Assembly (NCBI GenBank): GCA_965278965.1
Contig: OZ257127.1
Location: 682,001 to 746,000, forward strand
Length of the DNA: 64,000 bases
Direction: 5' to 3'
Origin: UBA10649 sp965278965
Lineage (GTDB): Bacteria; Actinomycetota; Actinomycetes; S36-B12
Positions 34,545 through 42,730 of the stretch are shown here, in pieces (within the stretch, counting starts at the first letter, position 1; the number at the start of each line of letters is the position of its first letter). The notes beneath the pieces were generated by a model. The model did not search any database, was not told the origin of the DNA, and was given only the letters and a program-made list of their open reading frames with translations. Made by a program: the position numbers and the translations under genes.

Positions 34545-34573
34545 TTGACAATCATTTTCATCTGATCTAGCGT
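34545..34573 (+). promoter_or_regulatory. Zinc operon promoter with overlapping Zur box
   Basis: TTGACA (34545-34550) and TAGCGT (34568-34573) form a -35/-10 pair with a 17-bp spacer. The 7-1-7 dyad TGACAATCATTTTCA (34546-34560), one mismatch from the Zur/Fur consensus, covers the -35 box and upstream spacer. The expected transcription start falls on or next to the znuA ATG at 34581, and no ribosome site is present between, so the message is probably leaderless. Confidence 0.75.
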
Positions 34574-34580
34574 CGGCGCC

Positions 34581-35513
34581 ATGACACGCCGCCTGTCGAT
34601 CGCCCCTGCCCTCGTCGCCTGCCTCCTCACCGCGACCGCTGCCCTCGCCGGCTGCTCGTCCGCCGGGAGTGCGCAGGACGGCGCGTCCGACGGTCGCCTC
34701 ACGGTCGTGGCGGGGCTGTACCCGCTCGCGTATGCCGCGCAGCAGGTCGGCGGCGACGCCGTCGACGTGATCACGCTGGCCGCGCCGGGCGTGGAGCCGC
34801 ACGACCTCGAGCTCAGCCCCACCCAGGTCGCTCAGATCGCGGACGCCGATGTCGTCCTCTACGTGAAGGGCCTGCAGCCCGCGGTCGACGAGGCCATCGC
34901 GCAGGAGGCCGCCGACAAGGCGATCGACGTCACCTCCGGTCTCACCCTCCTGCCCGCGACCGGCGAGGAGGAGGCCGACGCCGCCGACGAGGGCGGCACC
35001 GACCCGCACGTGTGGCTCGACCCCAAGGACATGGCCGCGATCGGCCGGGCCGTGGCCGCCCGCATCGATGCCCTCGCACCGCAGGCCGCGGCCGGCGTGG
35101 ACGAGCGCGCCAACGACCTCAGTGGCCGGATGGACGCGCTGGACGCCGAGTTCCGCGCCGGCCTGGCGACCTGCGAGATCCGTGACATGGTCGTCAGCCA
35201 TGAGGCGTTCGGCTACCTCGCGAAGGCGTACGGACTCACCCAGGTCGGCCTGTCGGGCCTGGACCCTGAAGCCGAGCCCAGCCCGGCCCGACTGAAGGAC
35301 GTCGCCGACCTCGTCCGTGCGCAGGGCATCGACACGATCTACTACGAGACCCTCGTCAGCCCGAAGGTCGCCGAGACGATCGCCGACGAGACCGGTGCCA
35401 GCGCCGCCGTCCTCGACCCGATCGAAGGGCTCGCCGACGGTGCCACCGGCGACTACGAGACGATCATGCGAGCCAACCTCGCCGCACTCCAGAAGGGCCA
35501 GCACTGCACGTGA
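34581..35513 (+). CDS. znuA: Zinc ABC transporter substrate-binding lipoprotein ZnuA
   Basis: Binding protein of 310 aa with a lipoprotein signal (lipobox LAGC near residue 25). Conserved metal-site residues are in PGVEPHDLELSP, TDPHVWLDPKD and VVSHEAFGYLAKAYG, three His plus a late Glu/Asp typical of zinc-type cluster A-I proteins. The loop before TDPH is acidic (EEEADAADEGG) rather than His-rich. First gene of the operon, controlled by the Zur box just upstream, and translated from an apparently leaderless transcript. Confidence 0.93.
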   Translation: MTRRLSIAPALVACLLTATAALAGCSSAGSAQDGASDGRLTVVAGLYPLAYAAQQVGGDAVDVITLAAPGVEPHDLELSPTQVAQIADADVVLYVKGLQPAVDEAIAQEAADKAIDVTSGLTLLPATGEEEADAADEGGTDPHVWLDPKDMAAIGRAVAARIDALAPQAAAGVDERANDLSGRMDALDAEFRAGLATCEIRDMVVSHEAFGYLAKAYGLTQVGLSGLDPEAEPSPARLKDVADLVRAQGIDTIYYETLVSPKVAETIADETGASAAVLDPIEGLADGATGDYETIMRANLAALQKGQHCT

Positions 35514-36292
35514 GCACCGACCCGGTCGTCGAGATCTCCCGCCTGTGCGTGGAGTTCGACGGTGAGCACGTGCTCGAGGACGTCGACCTGACGATCGGGC
35601 CGGCGTCGGTCGTCGCGATCCTCGGCCCGAATGGCAGCGGCAAGACGACGCTCGTGCGTACGATCCTGCGCCTGCAGCCGTTCACCCACGGCCGCGTCAC
35701 GCTCTTCGGCACGCCGCTGGATCGCTTTCGCCAGTGGGACCGCGTCGCACTTGTCCCGCAACGACTTCCCGGCGCGTCTGCCGTCCCGGTCTCGGTGTGG
35801 GAGACCGTGCTGTCCGGTCTGATCTCCCCGCGCCGACGGTGGCGACCGTTCTCCCGAGCCGAACGGGGAGCAGCCGCCGACGCCCTTCGGCAGGTCGGGC
35901 TGTGGGACCGGCGCCACGACCGGCTCGACACCTTGTCCGGCGGGCAGCAGCGCCGGGTGCTCATCGCTCGCGCGCTCGCGTCGGCCCCCGACCTGCTGGT
36001 CATGGATGAGCCGACGGCCGGCGTCGACGCCGAGAACGTCGAGCGGTTGTCACGCCTGCTGGGCGAGCTGCAGTCGGCCGGAACGACCAGCCTGGTGGTC
36101 ACGCATGAGCTCACCGGCATCGCCGACGTCGTCACCCGCGCGATCGTCCTGGCGCCGCACCGCCGCGGCTCCATCGCGTTCGACGGCCCCCCGCCGGTAC
36201 CCGACCACTTCGATGACCACGTTCACCACGACGACCACGAGGCCGGTGACGGCCCCGCGGTGGTGCCCGGCGTGCTCGGCGGGGAGGTGTGA
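35510..36292 (+). CDS. znuC: Zinc ABC transporter ATP-binding protein ZnuC
   Basis: ATPase of 260 aa. Walker A is GPNGSGKTT (residues 39-47), signature LSGGQQRRVLIARAL, Walker B LLVMDEP, and the switch His in VVTHELTGIA. A His/Asp-rich C-terminal tail (about 231-245, PDHFDDHVHHDDH) could bind zinc in the cytoplasm and sense or buffer it; this is inferred. GTG start overlaps the znuA stop as GTGA. Confidence 0.93.
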   Translation: MSTDPVVEISRLCVEFDGEHVLEDVDLTIGPASVVAILGPNGSGKTTLVRTILRLQPFTHGRVTLFGTPLDRFRQWDRVALVPQRLPGASAVPVSVWETVLSGLISPRRRWRPFSRAERGAAADALRQVGLWDRRHDRLDTLSGGQQRRVLIARALASAPDLLVMDEPTAGVDAENVERLSRLLGELQSAGTTSLVVTHELTGIADVVTRAIVLAPHRRGSIAFDGPPPVPDHFDDHVHHDDHEAGDGPAVVPGVLGGEV

Positions 36293-37116
36293 TGGAGCTC
36301 CTCGACTTCGACTTCATGCGGCGTGCCCTCGTGGCCGCCACGCTCGTCGGGCTCGTCGCTCCCCTCATCGGCGTGTTCCTCGTGCAGCGGCGCCTAGCCC
36401 TGCTCGGTGACGGCATGGGACACGTCGCCCTCACCGGCGTCGGGCTCGCGTTCCTCCTCGGCACCGCGCCGATCCCGACGGCGATGGCCGCCGCAGTCGT
36501 CGGGGCGTTCCTCGTGGAGTTCATCCGCTACCGCTCGCGCACCGCCGGAGACGTCGCGCTCGCCCTGCTGTTCTACGGCGGCATCGCCGGCGGCGTGCTG
36601 TTCGCGTCCCTCGCCCCCGGCCGGGCCGCATCGAGCCTCAACGCGTACCTGTTCGGGTCCCTGTCAACGGTGTCGACGACCGACCTGTGGTCCCTCGGCG
36701 CGATCTGCCTCGCCGTCGTCGTCGTGATCGCCGTTCTCGGTCGGGAGCTGTTCGCGCTGAGCCTGGACCCGGATATTGCTGCGGTGCAAGGGATCCGAGT
36801 CCGGGCGATGAGCACGCTCATGGCCATCCTGGCCGCCGTCACGGTGGTCGTCGGCATGCGGGTCGTCGGCCTGCTGCTGGTCAGCGCGATCATGATCGTC
36901 CCGGTCGCCGCGGCGCAGCAGGTGAGCAGGTCGTTCCGGGCGACAGCAGTCCTGGCGATCGTCCTCGGCGTCGTCGCGAGCGTCGCCGGGCTCGTCGGGT
37001 CGTTCTACGTCGAGGTTCCGCCCGGCCCGAGCATCGTGCTCATCGCCCTCGCGAGCTTCGCCGTCCTCGCCGTCGCCGCGGTGCCGCTGCGACGCCGCCG
37101 GAAGGCCGCCGCGTGA
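36292..37116 (+). CDS. znuB: Zinc ABC transporter permease ZnuB
   Basis: Membrane permease of 274 aa with eight or so hydrophobic segments, as in the ABC-3 family. Early motif FLVQRRLALLGDGMGHVALT is highly conserved. The ATG at 36292 overlaps the znuC stop (TGATG); a GTG three bases earlier is also possible. It forms the membrane channel for zinc with ZnuC. Its end overlaps the regulator gene by four bases. Confidence 0.93.
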   Translation: MELLDFDFMRRALVAATLVGLVAPLIGVFLVQRRLALLGDGMGHVALTGVGLAFLLGTAPIPTAMAAAVVGAFLVEFIRYRSRTAGDVALALLFYGGIAGGVLFASLAPGRAASSLNAYLFGSLSTVSTTDLWSLGAICLAVVVVIAVLGRELFALSLDPDIAAVQGIRVRAMSTLMAILAAVTVVVGMRVVGLLLVSAIMIVPVAAAQQVSRSFRATAVLAIVLGVVASVAGLVGSFYVEVPPGPSIVLIALASFAVLAVAAVPLRRRRKAAA

Positions 37117-37502
37117 GCACGCCCGTCCGCCGCACCCGTCAGCGCACTGCCGTGGCCGACGCGATGTCGGGCCTCGACGAGTTCGTCACCGCCCAGCGCC
37201 TGCACGACGTCCTTCGCGGCGCCGGCGAGTCGGTTGGGCTGACGACCGTGTACCGGACCCTGCAGGCCATGGCCGACGCCGGCGAGCTGGACCAGCGCGT
37301 GACCGAAGACGGCGAGTCGTCCTACCGGCAGTGCAGCCGGACGCACCACCACCACCTGGTCTGCCGACGCTGCGGCGCCACGGTCGAGATCGCCGGACCG
37401 GACGTCGAGTCCTGGGCAGATCGCGTCGCCGGCGCGCACGGGTACACCGACGTGAGCCACACCATCGAGCTCAGCGGGCTGTGCGCGGCCTGCTCGGCCT
37501 AG
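37113..37502 (+). CDS. zur: Fur family regulator, probable Zur
   Basis: Zinc-responsive repressor of 129 aa. The winged helix runs from RTRQRTAVADAMSG to GLTTVYRTLQAMADAGELDQ. The metal region has RTHHHHLVCRRCGATVEI and the second CxxC pair LCAAC, which together hold the structural zinc. GTG start overlaps the znuB stop. Location in the znu operon and the Zur box upstream of znuA support Zur rather than Fur and imply negative autoregulation. Confidence 0.9.
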   Translation: MSTPVRRTRQRTAVADAMSGLDEFVTAQRLHDVLRGAGESVGLTTVYRTLQAMADAGELDQRVTEDGESSYRQCSRTHHHHLVCRRCGATVEIAGPDVESWADRVAGAHGYTDVSHTIELSGLCAACSA

Positions 37503-37619
37503 GTCGTGGGAGCAGGTCCGGCCCGCCCTCCCGACGCGAATCGGATCGCGGGCGCCGCGTCACGCGTTCGAAACGTTCCCCTGTCAGCCTGACGTCGGCG
37601 ACGAGCCCGGGGGGCGACC

Positions 37620-39356
37620 ATGGACGAGGCCGGCGGCCGAACGGGTCACGTCGTGGTGTTCGGGTTCCGTGGCGTGGCGCGCCGCGTCGTCAAGCAACTG
37701 GCCGGCACCGGGAACCGGATCCTCGTGGTCGATCCCGACGCCAATGCCGATGAGTTGGAGACCCTCGGGCGCTACGGGGTCGAGTACGTCCCCGGCTTCG
37801 GTCAAGCCGAGGAGACGCTGAGGAACGCGGGGGTGGCCCGTGCGCTCGCCGTGGTGTGCGTGACCGATGACGACCTGCGGAACATCGAGATCGCGCTGCT
37901 GGCCAGGGAACTGTCCGCCGTCGTCCGGATCGTCGTGCAGATGTCCAACACGGCGGTCGGTCACGCCCTGGCCCCCGTTGCGCAGCCCGGAGCTGTGCTC
38001 GACGTCGCGCAGCTGGCGTCAGCGTCCTTCGTGGAGGCGGCGATCAACCGCACCACACACACCCTCGAGCTCGGTGGCGAGAGATTCCTCATCGCGACGT
38101 TCCCGTGCGAGGTCAACGGCACATTGAGGTCTGTGTGGGGAGTGAGCGTGCCCATCGCTGTACGCCCGGCGGACGGTTCGCCGACGATCTCATGTCCCGG
38201 TCGGGACCTTGCCGTCGGCGTCGGGGACCTCATCACGTTGCTCGGAACCGAGGAGGACTTCCGCGATGCAGGCCTGCGGCCGCAGGTCGCGCAGTCCACC
38301 GCGACCCGCCGAACGCTGCGCCGACGCGTCCGCGAGGCGGTGGCGGCGGTGACGGGCACTATCGACACCCCCTTCCGCATCGCGTTCGCGGCGCTGAGCC
38401 TGCTGTTCGTCGTGTCGATCGGCGTGCTGATGTGGGGGTACGAGGGGCAGGACGGCTCGCAGATGAGCGTGCTGGATGCCGCGTACTTCACCTCCGAGAC
38501 GATCGCGACCGTCGGCTTCGGAGACTTCTACTTCCGGGACCAGCCGGGCTGGCTGAGGCTATGGGCGATCGCCCTGATCGTTGTCGGCGCGACCCTCGTC
38601 GCGCTTGCCACGGCTCTCCTCACCAACGCCCTCGTCTCCCGGCGGCTGGCACAGTCCCTCGGGCGCCAGCGACTCACCGGTTTGAGGGGCCACATCGTCG
38701 TGGTCGGCCTGGGATCAGTCGGCAGCAAGGTCGCACTGGACCTGCACGAGGCCGGGTACGAGGTCGCCGTGGTCGATGACGGGAACGGAGAGCGGTTCTT
38801 CCCGCAGCTGAAGACGCTCGGGATTCCTGTCCTCGTCGGGGACGCGACCCTTCACGAGACCCAAGCAGACGCGGGCGTCGAGCGTGCCGCGGGCGTTGTG
38901 GCTCTGACGAGCAACGACCTCGTCAACATCGAGACCGGCGTGGTCGCTCGCGACGCGGTCGGCGATCGGTCGGTTCCGATCGTGCTACGGGTTTTCGGCC
39001 GCAGCCTGGCCAGGGTGGTCGGGGAGGTGCTCGCCGCGGGGGTGACGCGATCGATCGCCGAGCTCGCCGCCCCGTGGTTTGTCGGTGCCGCGCTCGGCCT
39101 CGAGGTCATCGGGACGTTCTACGTCGGCTCCACCCCGTTCATGGCTGCGCGCATCGTCGTCCGTCCGGGCGGCGGGCTCGACGGTGTGACGATGAAGGGC
39201 CTGGGAACCTCTACCCGGGTGGTCGCGATCGAGCGTGGCGCGGAGCCCGGACACCTCGAGCATCCGGTGCGCCGGGACACCTGCTTCCGCGCAGGTGACG
39301 CTGCGTACCTCGTCGGTCAGTATGAGGATCTCGTCGACCTGCTTCGTCGCGCCTGA
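37620..39356 (+). CDS. Potassium channel protein with two RCK domains
   Basis: Protein of 578 aa. Order: an N-terminal TrkA-N/RCK domain (HVVVFGFRGVARRVVKQLAG), a divergent TrkA-C-like region, two membrane helices with the K+ selectivity filter TVGFGD (residues 297-302) between them, then a second RCK domain (HIVVVGLGSVGSKVALDLHE) and a TrkA-C-like end. This is a two-helix channel with RCK domains on both sides; most bacterial channels have one, at the C-terminus. It should gate K+ flux in response to NAD(H) or other ligands. ATG at 37620, no close neighbour. Confidence 0.9.
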   Translation: MDEAGGRTGHVVVFGFRGVARRVVKQLAGTGNRILVVDPDANADELETLGRYGVEYVPGFGQAEETLRNAGVARALAVVCVTDDDLRNIEIALLARELSAVVRIVVQMSNTAVGHALAPVAQPGAVLDVAQLASASFVEAAINRTTHTLELGGERFLIATFPCEVNGTLRSVWGVSVPIAVRPADGSPTISCPGRDLAVGVGDLITLLGTEEDFRDAGLRPQVAQSTATRRTLRRRVREAVAAVTGTIDTPFRIAFAALSLLFVVSIGVLMWGYEGQDGSQMSVLDAAYFTSETIATVGFGDFYFRDQPGWLRLWAIALIVVGATLVALATALLTNALVSRRLAQSLGRQRLTGLRGHIVVVGLGSVGSKVALDLHEAGYEVAVVDDGNGERFFPQLKTLGIPVLVGDATLHETQADAGVERAAGVVALTSNDLVNIETGVVARDAVGDRSVPIVLRVFGRSLARVVGEVLAAGVTRSIAELAAPWFVGAALGLEVIGTFYVGSTPFMAARIVVRPGGGLDGVTMKGLGTSTRVVAIERGAEPGHLEHPVRRDTCFRAGDAAYLVGQYEDLVDLLRRA

Positions 39357-39393
39357 GGCCGGCCCTTCTTGTTTCCCGCCTCCCGCGCAGGGC

Positions 39394-40194
39394 CTAGGAG
39401 GGCGGTGGGTTCGGCGTCGCCCCGCCGTACCGACGGTCGCGCGATGCGTAGACCTCGCACGCGTGCCACAGGTGCCGACGGTCGAAGTCCGGCCACAGCG
39501 TGTCGAGGAACACCAGCTCGGCGTAGGCCGACTGCCACAGCAGGAAGTTGCTCGTGCGCTGCTCCCCCGACGACCGCACGAACAGGTCGACGTCGGGCAT
39601 GTCGGGCTCGTCGAGGTAGCGGTGGATCGTCCGCTCGTCGATCCGGTCCGGGTCGAGGATGCCCGCCCGGGCGTCGCGCGCGATCGCTGCCGCCGCGTCC
39701 GCGATCTCGGCGCGGCCTCCGTAGTTGACGCACATCGTCAGCGTGAGCTTGGTGTTCGCAGCCGTGAGCGACTCGGCGGCTTCGAGCTCGGTGATGACGC
39801 TTCGCCACAGCCGGGGGCGGCGACCGGCCCAGCGGACCCGGACGCCCAGGGCGTTCATCTCGTCGCGGCGCCGACGGATCACGTCGCGGTTGAAGCCCAT
39901 GAGGAACCGGACCTCGTCCGGGGACCGGCGCCAGTTCTCCGTCGAGAAGGCGTAGGCGCTCAGCCAGCGGACACCCAGCTCCAGGGCGCCTTCGACGCAG
40001 TCGAAGAGGGCCGCCTCGCCCGCCTCGTGCCCGGCCGTGCGCGGGAGCCCGCGCTCCTTGGCCCAGCGCCCGTTGCCGTCCATGACGAGGGCGACGTGCC
40101 GCGGGACCAGCGTGGGGGGCAGGTCCGGCGGCCGAACGCCCGTGGGGTGCGGTGCCGGCGGGCGCGGGTCCGGTCGGGAGGGTCGTCGGGCCAC
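39394..40194 (-). CDS. uppS: Polyprenyl diphosphate synthase (UppS, cis-prenyltransferase)
   Basis: Enzyme of 266 aa adding cis-isoprene units to make the lipid carrier for cell-wall synthesis. Signature parts are HVALVMDGNGRWAKERGLPR with the catalytic Asp, STENWRRSPDEV, and DLFVRSSGEQRTSNFLLWQ. Start at GTG 40194, with GAGG eight bases upstream, after a Pro-rich 25-residue N-terminus. It lies 20 bases downstream of recO on the same strand, the usual actinobacterial pairing. Confidence 0.96.
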   Translation of the reverse strand: MARRPSRPDPRPPAPHPTGVRPPDLPPTLVPRHVALVMDGNGRWAKERGLPRTAGHEAGEAALFDCVEGALELGVRWLSAYAFSTENWRRSPDEVRFLMGFNRDVIRRRRDEMNALGVRVRWAGRRPRLWRSVITELEAAESLTAANTKLTLTMCVNYGGRAEIADAAAAIARDARAGILDPDRIDERTIHRYLDEPDMPDVDLFVRSSGEQRTSNFLLWQSAYAELVFLDTLWPDFDRRHLWHACEVYASRDRRYGGATPNPPPS

Positions 40195-40214
40195 GCCGTC
40201 ATCCTCGCATCGGG

Positions 40215-40952
40215 TCAGGCGCCGGTGCGGTCGACCAGCGGGAGGGAGCGCAGTCCGCGCTCGAGATGCCAGTGGAGGTACGCCGTGACGAGTCCACTGG
40301 CCTCCTTCCGCTCGCGCGGCAGGCTCGCGTCGGCACACTCCCAGTCGCCGCTCAGGAGCGCACCCAGGAGGGCGACGGTCGCCGCCGAGGCGATCGCCGA
40401 TCCGGGCGGACGGCAGGCGGGGCACACCACGCCACCGCTGCCCAGGGACACCGCGCGATGCGGCCCCGGCTCGCCGCAGCGCGCGCAGTCCTCGAAGGAC
40501 GGCGACCAGCCGGCGATCGCGACCGACCGCAGGAGGTAGGAGTCGAGCGTGAGCCCGGGATCGTGCTCGGCAGCGGAGAGGGAGCGCAACCCGGCGACCA
40601 GGAGGGCGAACTGAGGGACTGACGGCTCACGCTCCTCCGGCGTCAGCCGCTCGGCGGTCTCCAGCATGGCCGTGCCGGCCGTCCATCGTGGGTAGTCCGA
40701 GGAGAGTGTCGCCCCGTACGCAGCGAGGGACTCGACCTGAGTGACACTGTCGAGTGACCGGCCCTCGTAGAGCTGGACGTCGACGTGGCCGAACGGCTCG
40801 AGCCGGGCGCCGATCCGGCTGCTGGTCTTGCGCACGCCACGCGCGACGGCACGAATCCGACCCCGGCCGCGGGTCAGCAGCGTGACGATACGGTCCGCCT
40901 CGCCCAGCTTCTGGGCGCGCAGCACGATGGCCTCGTCACGGTAAACCGGCAC
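40215..40952 (-). CDS. recO: DNA repair protein RecO
   Basis: Recombination mediator of 245 aa that loads RecA onto SSB-coated DNA. The N-terminal OB fold begins YRDEAIVLRAQKLGEADRIV. The zinc-binding cysteines are in DCARCGEPG and VCPACRPPG. I start it at GTG 40952, nine bases after GGAG; an ATG at 40970 would overlap the divergent start codon. Followed by uppS. Confidence 0.94.
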   Translation of the reverse strand: MPVYRDEAIVLRAQKLGEADRIVTLLTRGRGRIRAVARGVRKTSSRIGARLEPFGHVDVQLYEGRSLDSVTQVESLAAYGATLSSDYPRWTAGTAMLETAERLTPEEREPSVPQFALLVAGLRSLSAAEHDPGLTLDSYLLRSVAIAGWSPSFEDCARCGEPGPHRAVSLGSGGVVCPACRPPGSAIASAATVALLGALLSGDWECADASLPRERKEASGLVTAYLHWHLERGLRSLPLVDRTGA

Positions 40953-40968
40953 CGCTACATTCTCCAGC

Positions 40969-42171
40969 ATGACCGAGCCCGGACCGGGGAGCCTGCCGGA
41001 CGACGCGCCAGACCCGGCCCCGGAGGGCGCCCCAGCGAGCACGGCGGAGGCCGTCCCGGCTCGGGCGATGTTCGACGGCGACCGGCCACCGCCCACGATG
41101 ATCGCGTTCGACCCGAAGTGGATGCGGCGCACGCTCGCCGCCGTCATCGTGGCCCTCCTGGCGTACCAGGTCATCGCGTGGGGCTGGGGCCTGCTCGGGC
41201 ACTTCGCGTTCAACGTCCTGCTCGCCTGGATGGTTGCCATCTCGATCGAGCCGATCGTCGCTTGGCTCGCTGCGAAGGGGATTCGCCGCGGCCTCGCGAC
41301 GACCATCGTCGCGCTGGTCAGCATCGTGCTGCTCGGCCTGTTCATTGCGATCCTCGGCGGCGCACTCGCCGACCAGGTCGCCCAGATGGTCAAGTCGCTG
41401 CCGCAGCTGATCCTTGACATCGTCGACTGGCTGAACGACACGTTCAATGCCAACCTCGACCCGACCAAGCTGACCGACAGCCTGAACCTGTCCAGCGACC
41501 AGGTCACCGCGATCGCGGGCAACCTCGCGGGCGGCGTGCTGGGCGTCGTGCTCGGCGTCTTCACCGCGGTGTTCGACCTCGTCACGGTCATCGTGTTCTC
41601 GTTCTACTTCTCCGCCAGCGCCCCGCGGATCAAGCGGTTCGTCGCGTCGTGGTTGCCGCCCGCCCGACAGGTCGTGTTCATCCGCGTGTGGGACATCTCC
41701 GTGCACAAGGCCGGCGGCTTCGTCATCTCCAAGGTCGCGCTGGCCACCCTCTCGGCGGTATTCCACTGCGGGTTCTTCTACGTGATCTCGATCCCGTACT
41801 GGCTGCCGATGGGCATCTTCGCCGGTGTCGTGAGCCAGTTCATCCCGACGATCGGCACCTACATAGGCGTCGCGCTGCCGGCGCTGTTCGCCGTGTTCGA
41901 GGACCCGATCGACGTGCTGTGGATCGTCCTGTTCGCGACCGCGTACCAGCAGATCGAGAACTACGTCTTCACCCCACGCATCTCGACGAAGACGATGGAC
42001 ATCAACTCAGGGGTCGCCTTGGCGTCCGTGTTCGTGGGCGCAGCCCTGTTCGGACCCATCGGCGCGATCATCGGCATCCCGCTGGCCGCGATCGTCATCG
42101 CCGTCGTCGAGGCGTACGGCCAGAGGTACGAGATGCACCCCTACGTCGAACGCAACGTCTCCCAAGCCTGA
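40969..42171 (+). CDS. AI-2E family transporter
   Basis: Membrane protein of 400 aa with about eight hydrophobic segments. The conserved C-terminal half has GVVSQFIPTIGTYIGVALPA, NYVFTPRISTKTMDINSGVA and FGPIGAIIGIPLAAI, hallmarks of the AI-2E/PerM family, whose members move small molecules or cations. The N-terminal 45 residues are Pro/Ala-rich. It is divergent from recO, with start codons almost touching (ATG on both strands within 40968-40970). It interrupts the usual era-recO neighbourhood. Repeat copy 3 follows immediately after its stop. Confidence 0.9.
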   Translation: MTEPGPGSLPDDAPDPAPEGAPASTAEAVPARAMFDGDRPPPTMIAFDPKWMRRTLAAVIVALLAYQVIAWGWGLLGHFAFNVLLAWMVAISIEPIVAWLAAKGIRRGLATTIVALVSIVLLGLFIAILGGALADQVAQMVKSLPQLILDIVDWLNDTFNANLDPTKLTDSLNLSSDQVTAIAGNLAGGVLGVVLGVFTAVFDLVTVIVFSFYFSASAPRIKRFVASWLPPARQVVFIRVWDISVHKAGGFVISKVALATLSAVFHCGFFYVISIPYWLPMGIFAGVVSQFIPTIGTYIGVALPALFAVFEDPIDVLWIVLFATAYQQIENYVFTPRISTKTMDINSGVALASVFVGAALFGPIGAIIGIPLAAIVIAVVEAYGQRYEMHPYVERNVSQA

Positions 42172-42246
42172 CCGCCGAGACGCCTTGAATGGTCGTCAAA
42201 AGCCGCCCAGGACCGGCTATTGCGACCGTTCCAGGCGCGTCGGCGG
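42172..42246 (+). repeat. 75-bp palindromic interspersed repeat, copy 3
   Basis: Starts CCGCCGAGACGCC directly after the AI-2E stop codon and ends CAGGCGCGTCGGCGG. The 24-base ends are inverted repeats of each other and match the ends of copies 1 and 2, including TTGAATGGTCG and CGACCGTTCC. The centre is 27 bases instead of 38 and differs, so the ends are the conserved part. Its right end encodes the last residues and stop of the convergent membrane-protein gene. Confidence 0.8.
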
Positions 42247-42681
42247 ACTGAGGCGCCGGGTTCTCGCCGACCGGGACCAGTCGACCACACCCCAGACCAA
42301 GGTGATGAGGCCCACTCCGAGGGCCGGCAGACCGACGTCGAACCCCGTTGAGATCCCCCAGGTCATGTCGAAGGTTCCCCACGGCATTCCCGGGAGCAGC
42401 GACGGAACGTACGACATGACGAAGATCGTCGTTACGCCCGCGGCGAGCGCTGCACAACCAGCCCCGTTACGAACTCGCCAGGAGATGTCGCGGTGCCGGT
42501 CGGGCAGAATTCCCTGCCGCCCGAACCAGATCGCCCCAGCCAACGGCACAGCGACCACGCACCACAGCATCTCCTCGCGCACCTTGTGGACGTCCACGAG
42601 CACGTCCCCCAGCACGAAGACCGTCGCGACCGTCGTCAGCGCCAGCGCTATCGCCCACGCCGCTGCGGTCCCCCGACTCAC
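42217..42681 (-). CDS. Small integral membrane protein (154 aa)
   Basis: Four hydrophobic segments (AIALALTTVATVFVLGDVLV, MLWCVVAVPLAGAIW, AALAAGVTTIFVMSYVP, GLPALGVGLITLVWGVVDW) connected by short loops, with a GTG start at 42681 and no visible ribosome site. The last dozen residues (RRLSPPTRLERSQ) and the stop codon come from repeat copy 3, so its original C-terminus was probably changed by insertion. No family recognised. It sits between era and the AI-2E gene. Confidence 0.6.
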   Translation of the reverse strand: MSRGTAAAWAIALALTTVATVFVLGDVLVDVHKVREEMLWCVVAVPLAGAIWFGRQGILPDRHRDISWRVRNGAGCAALAAGVTTIFVMSYVPSLLPGMPWGTFDMTWGISTGFDVGLPALGVGLITLVWGVVDWSRSARTRRLSPPTRLERSQ

Positions 42682-42730
42682 GTGACGAGTATGTCGTCCT
42701 AGACGTACGGATGTGGCGCGTCGACGGGGG

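Noticed and set aside
21598..42246. The three palindromic repeats as a CRISPR or REP-only array
   Set aside because: They are far apart, not evenly spaced, vary in the centre, and have no spacers or cas genes.
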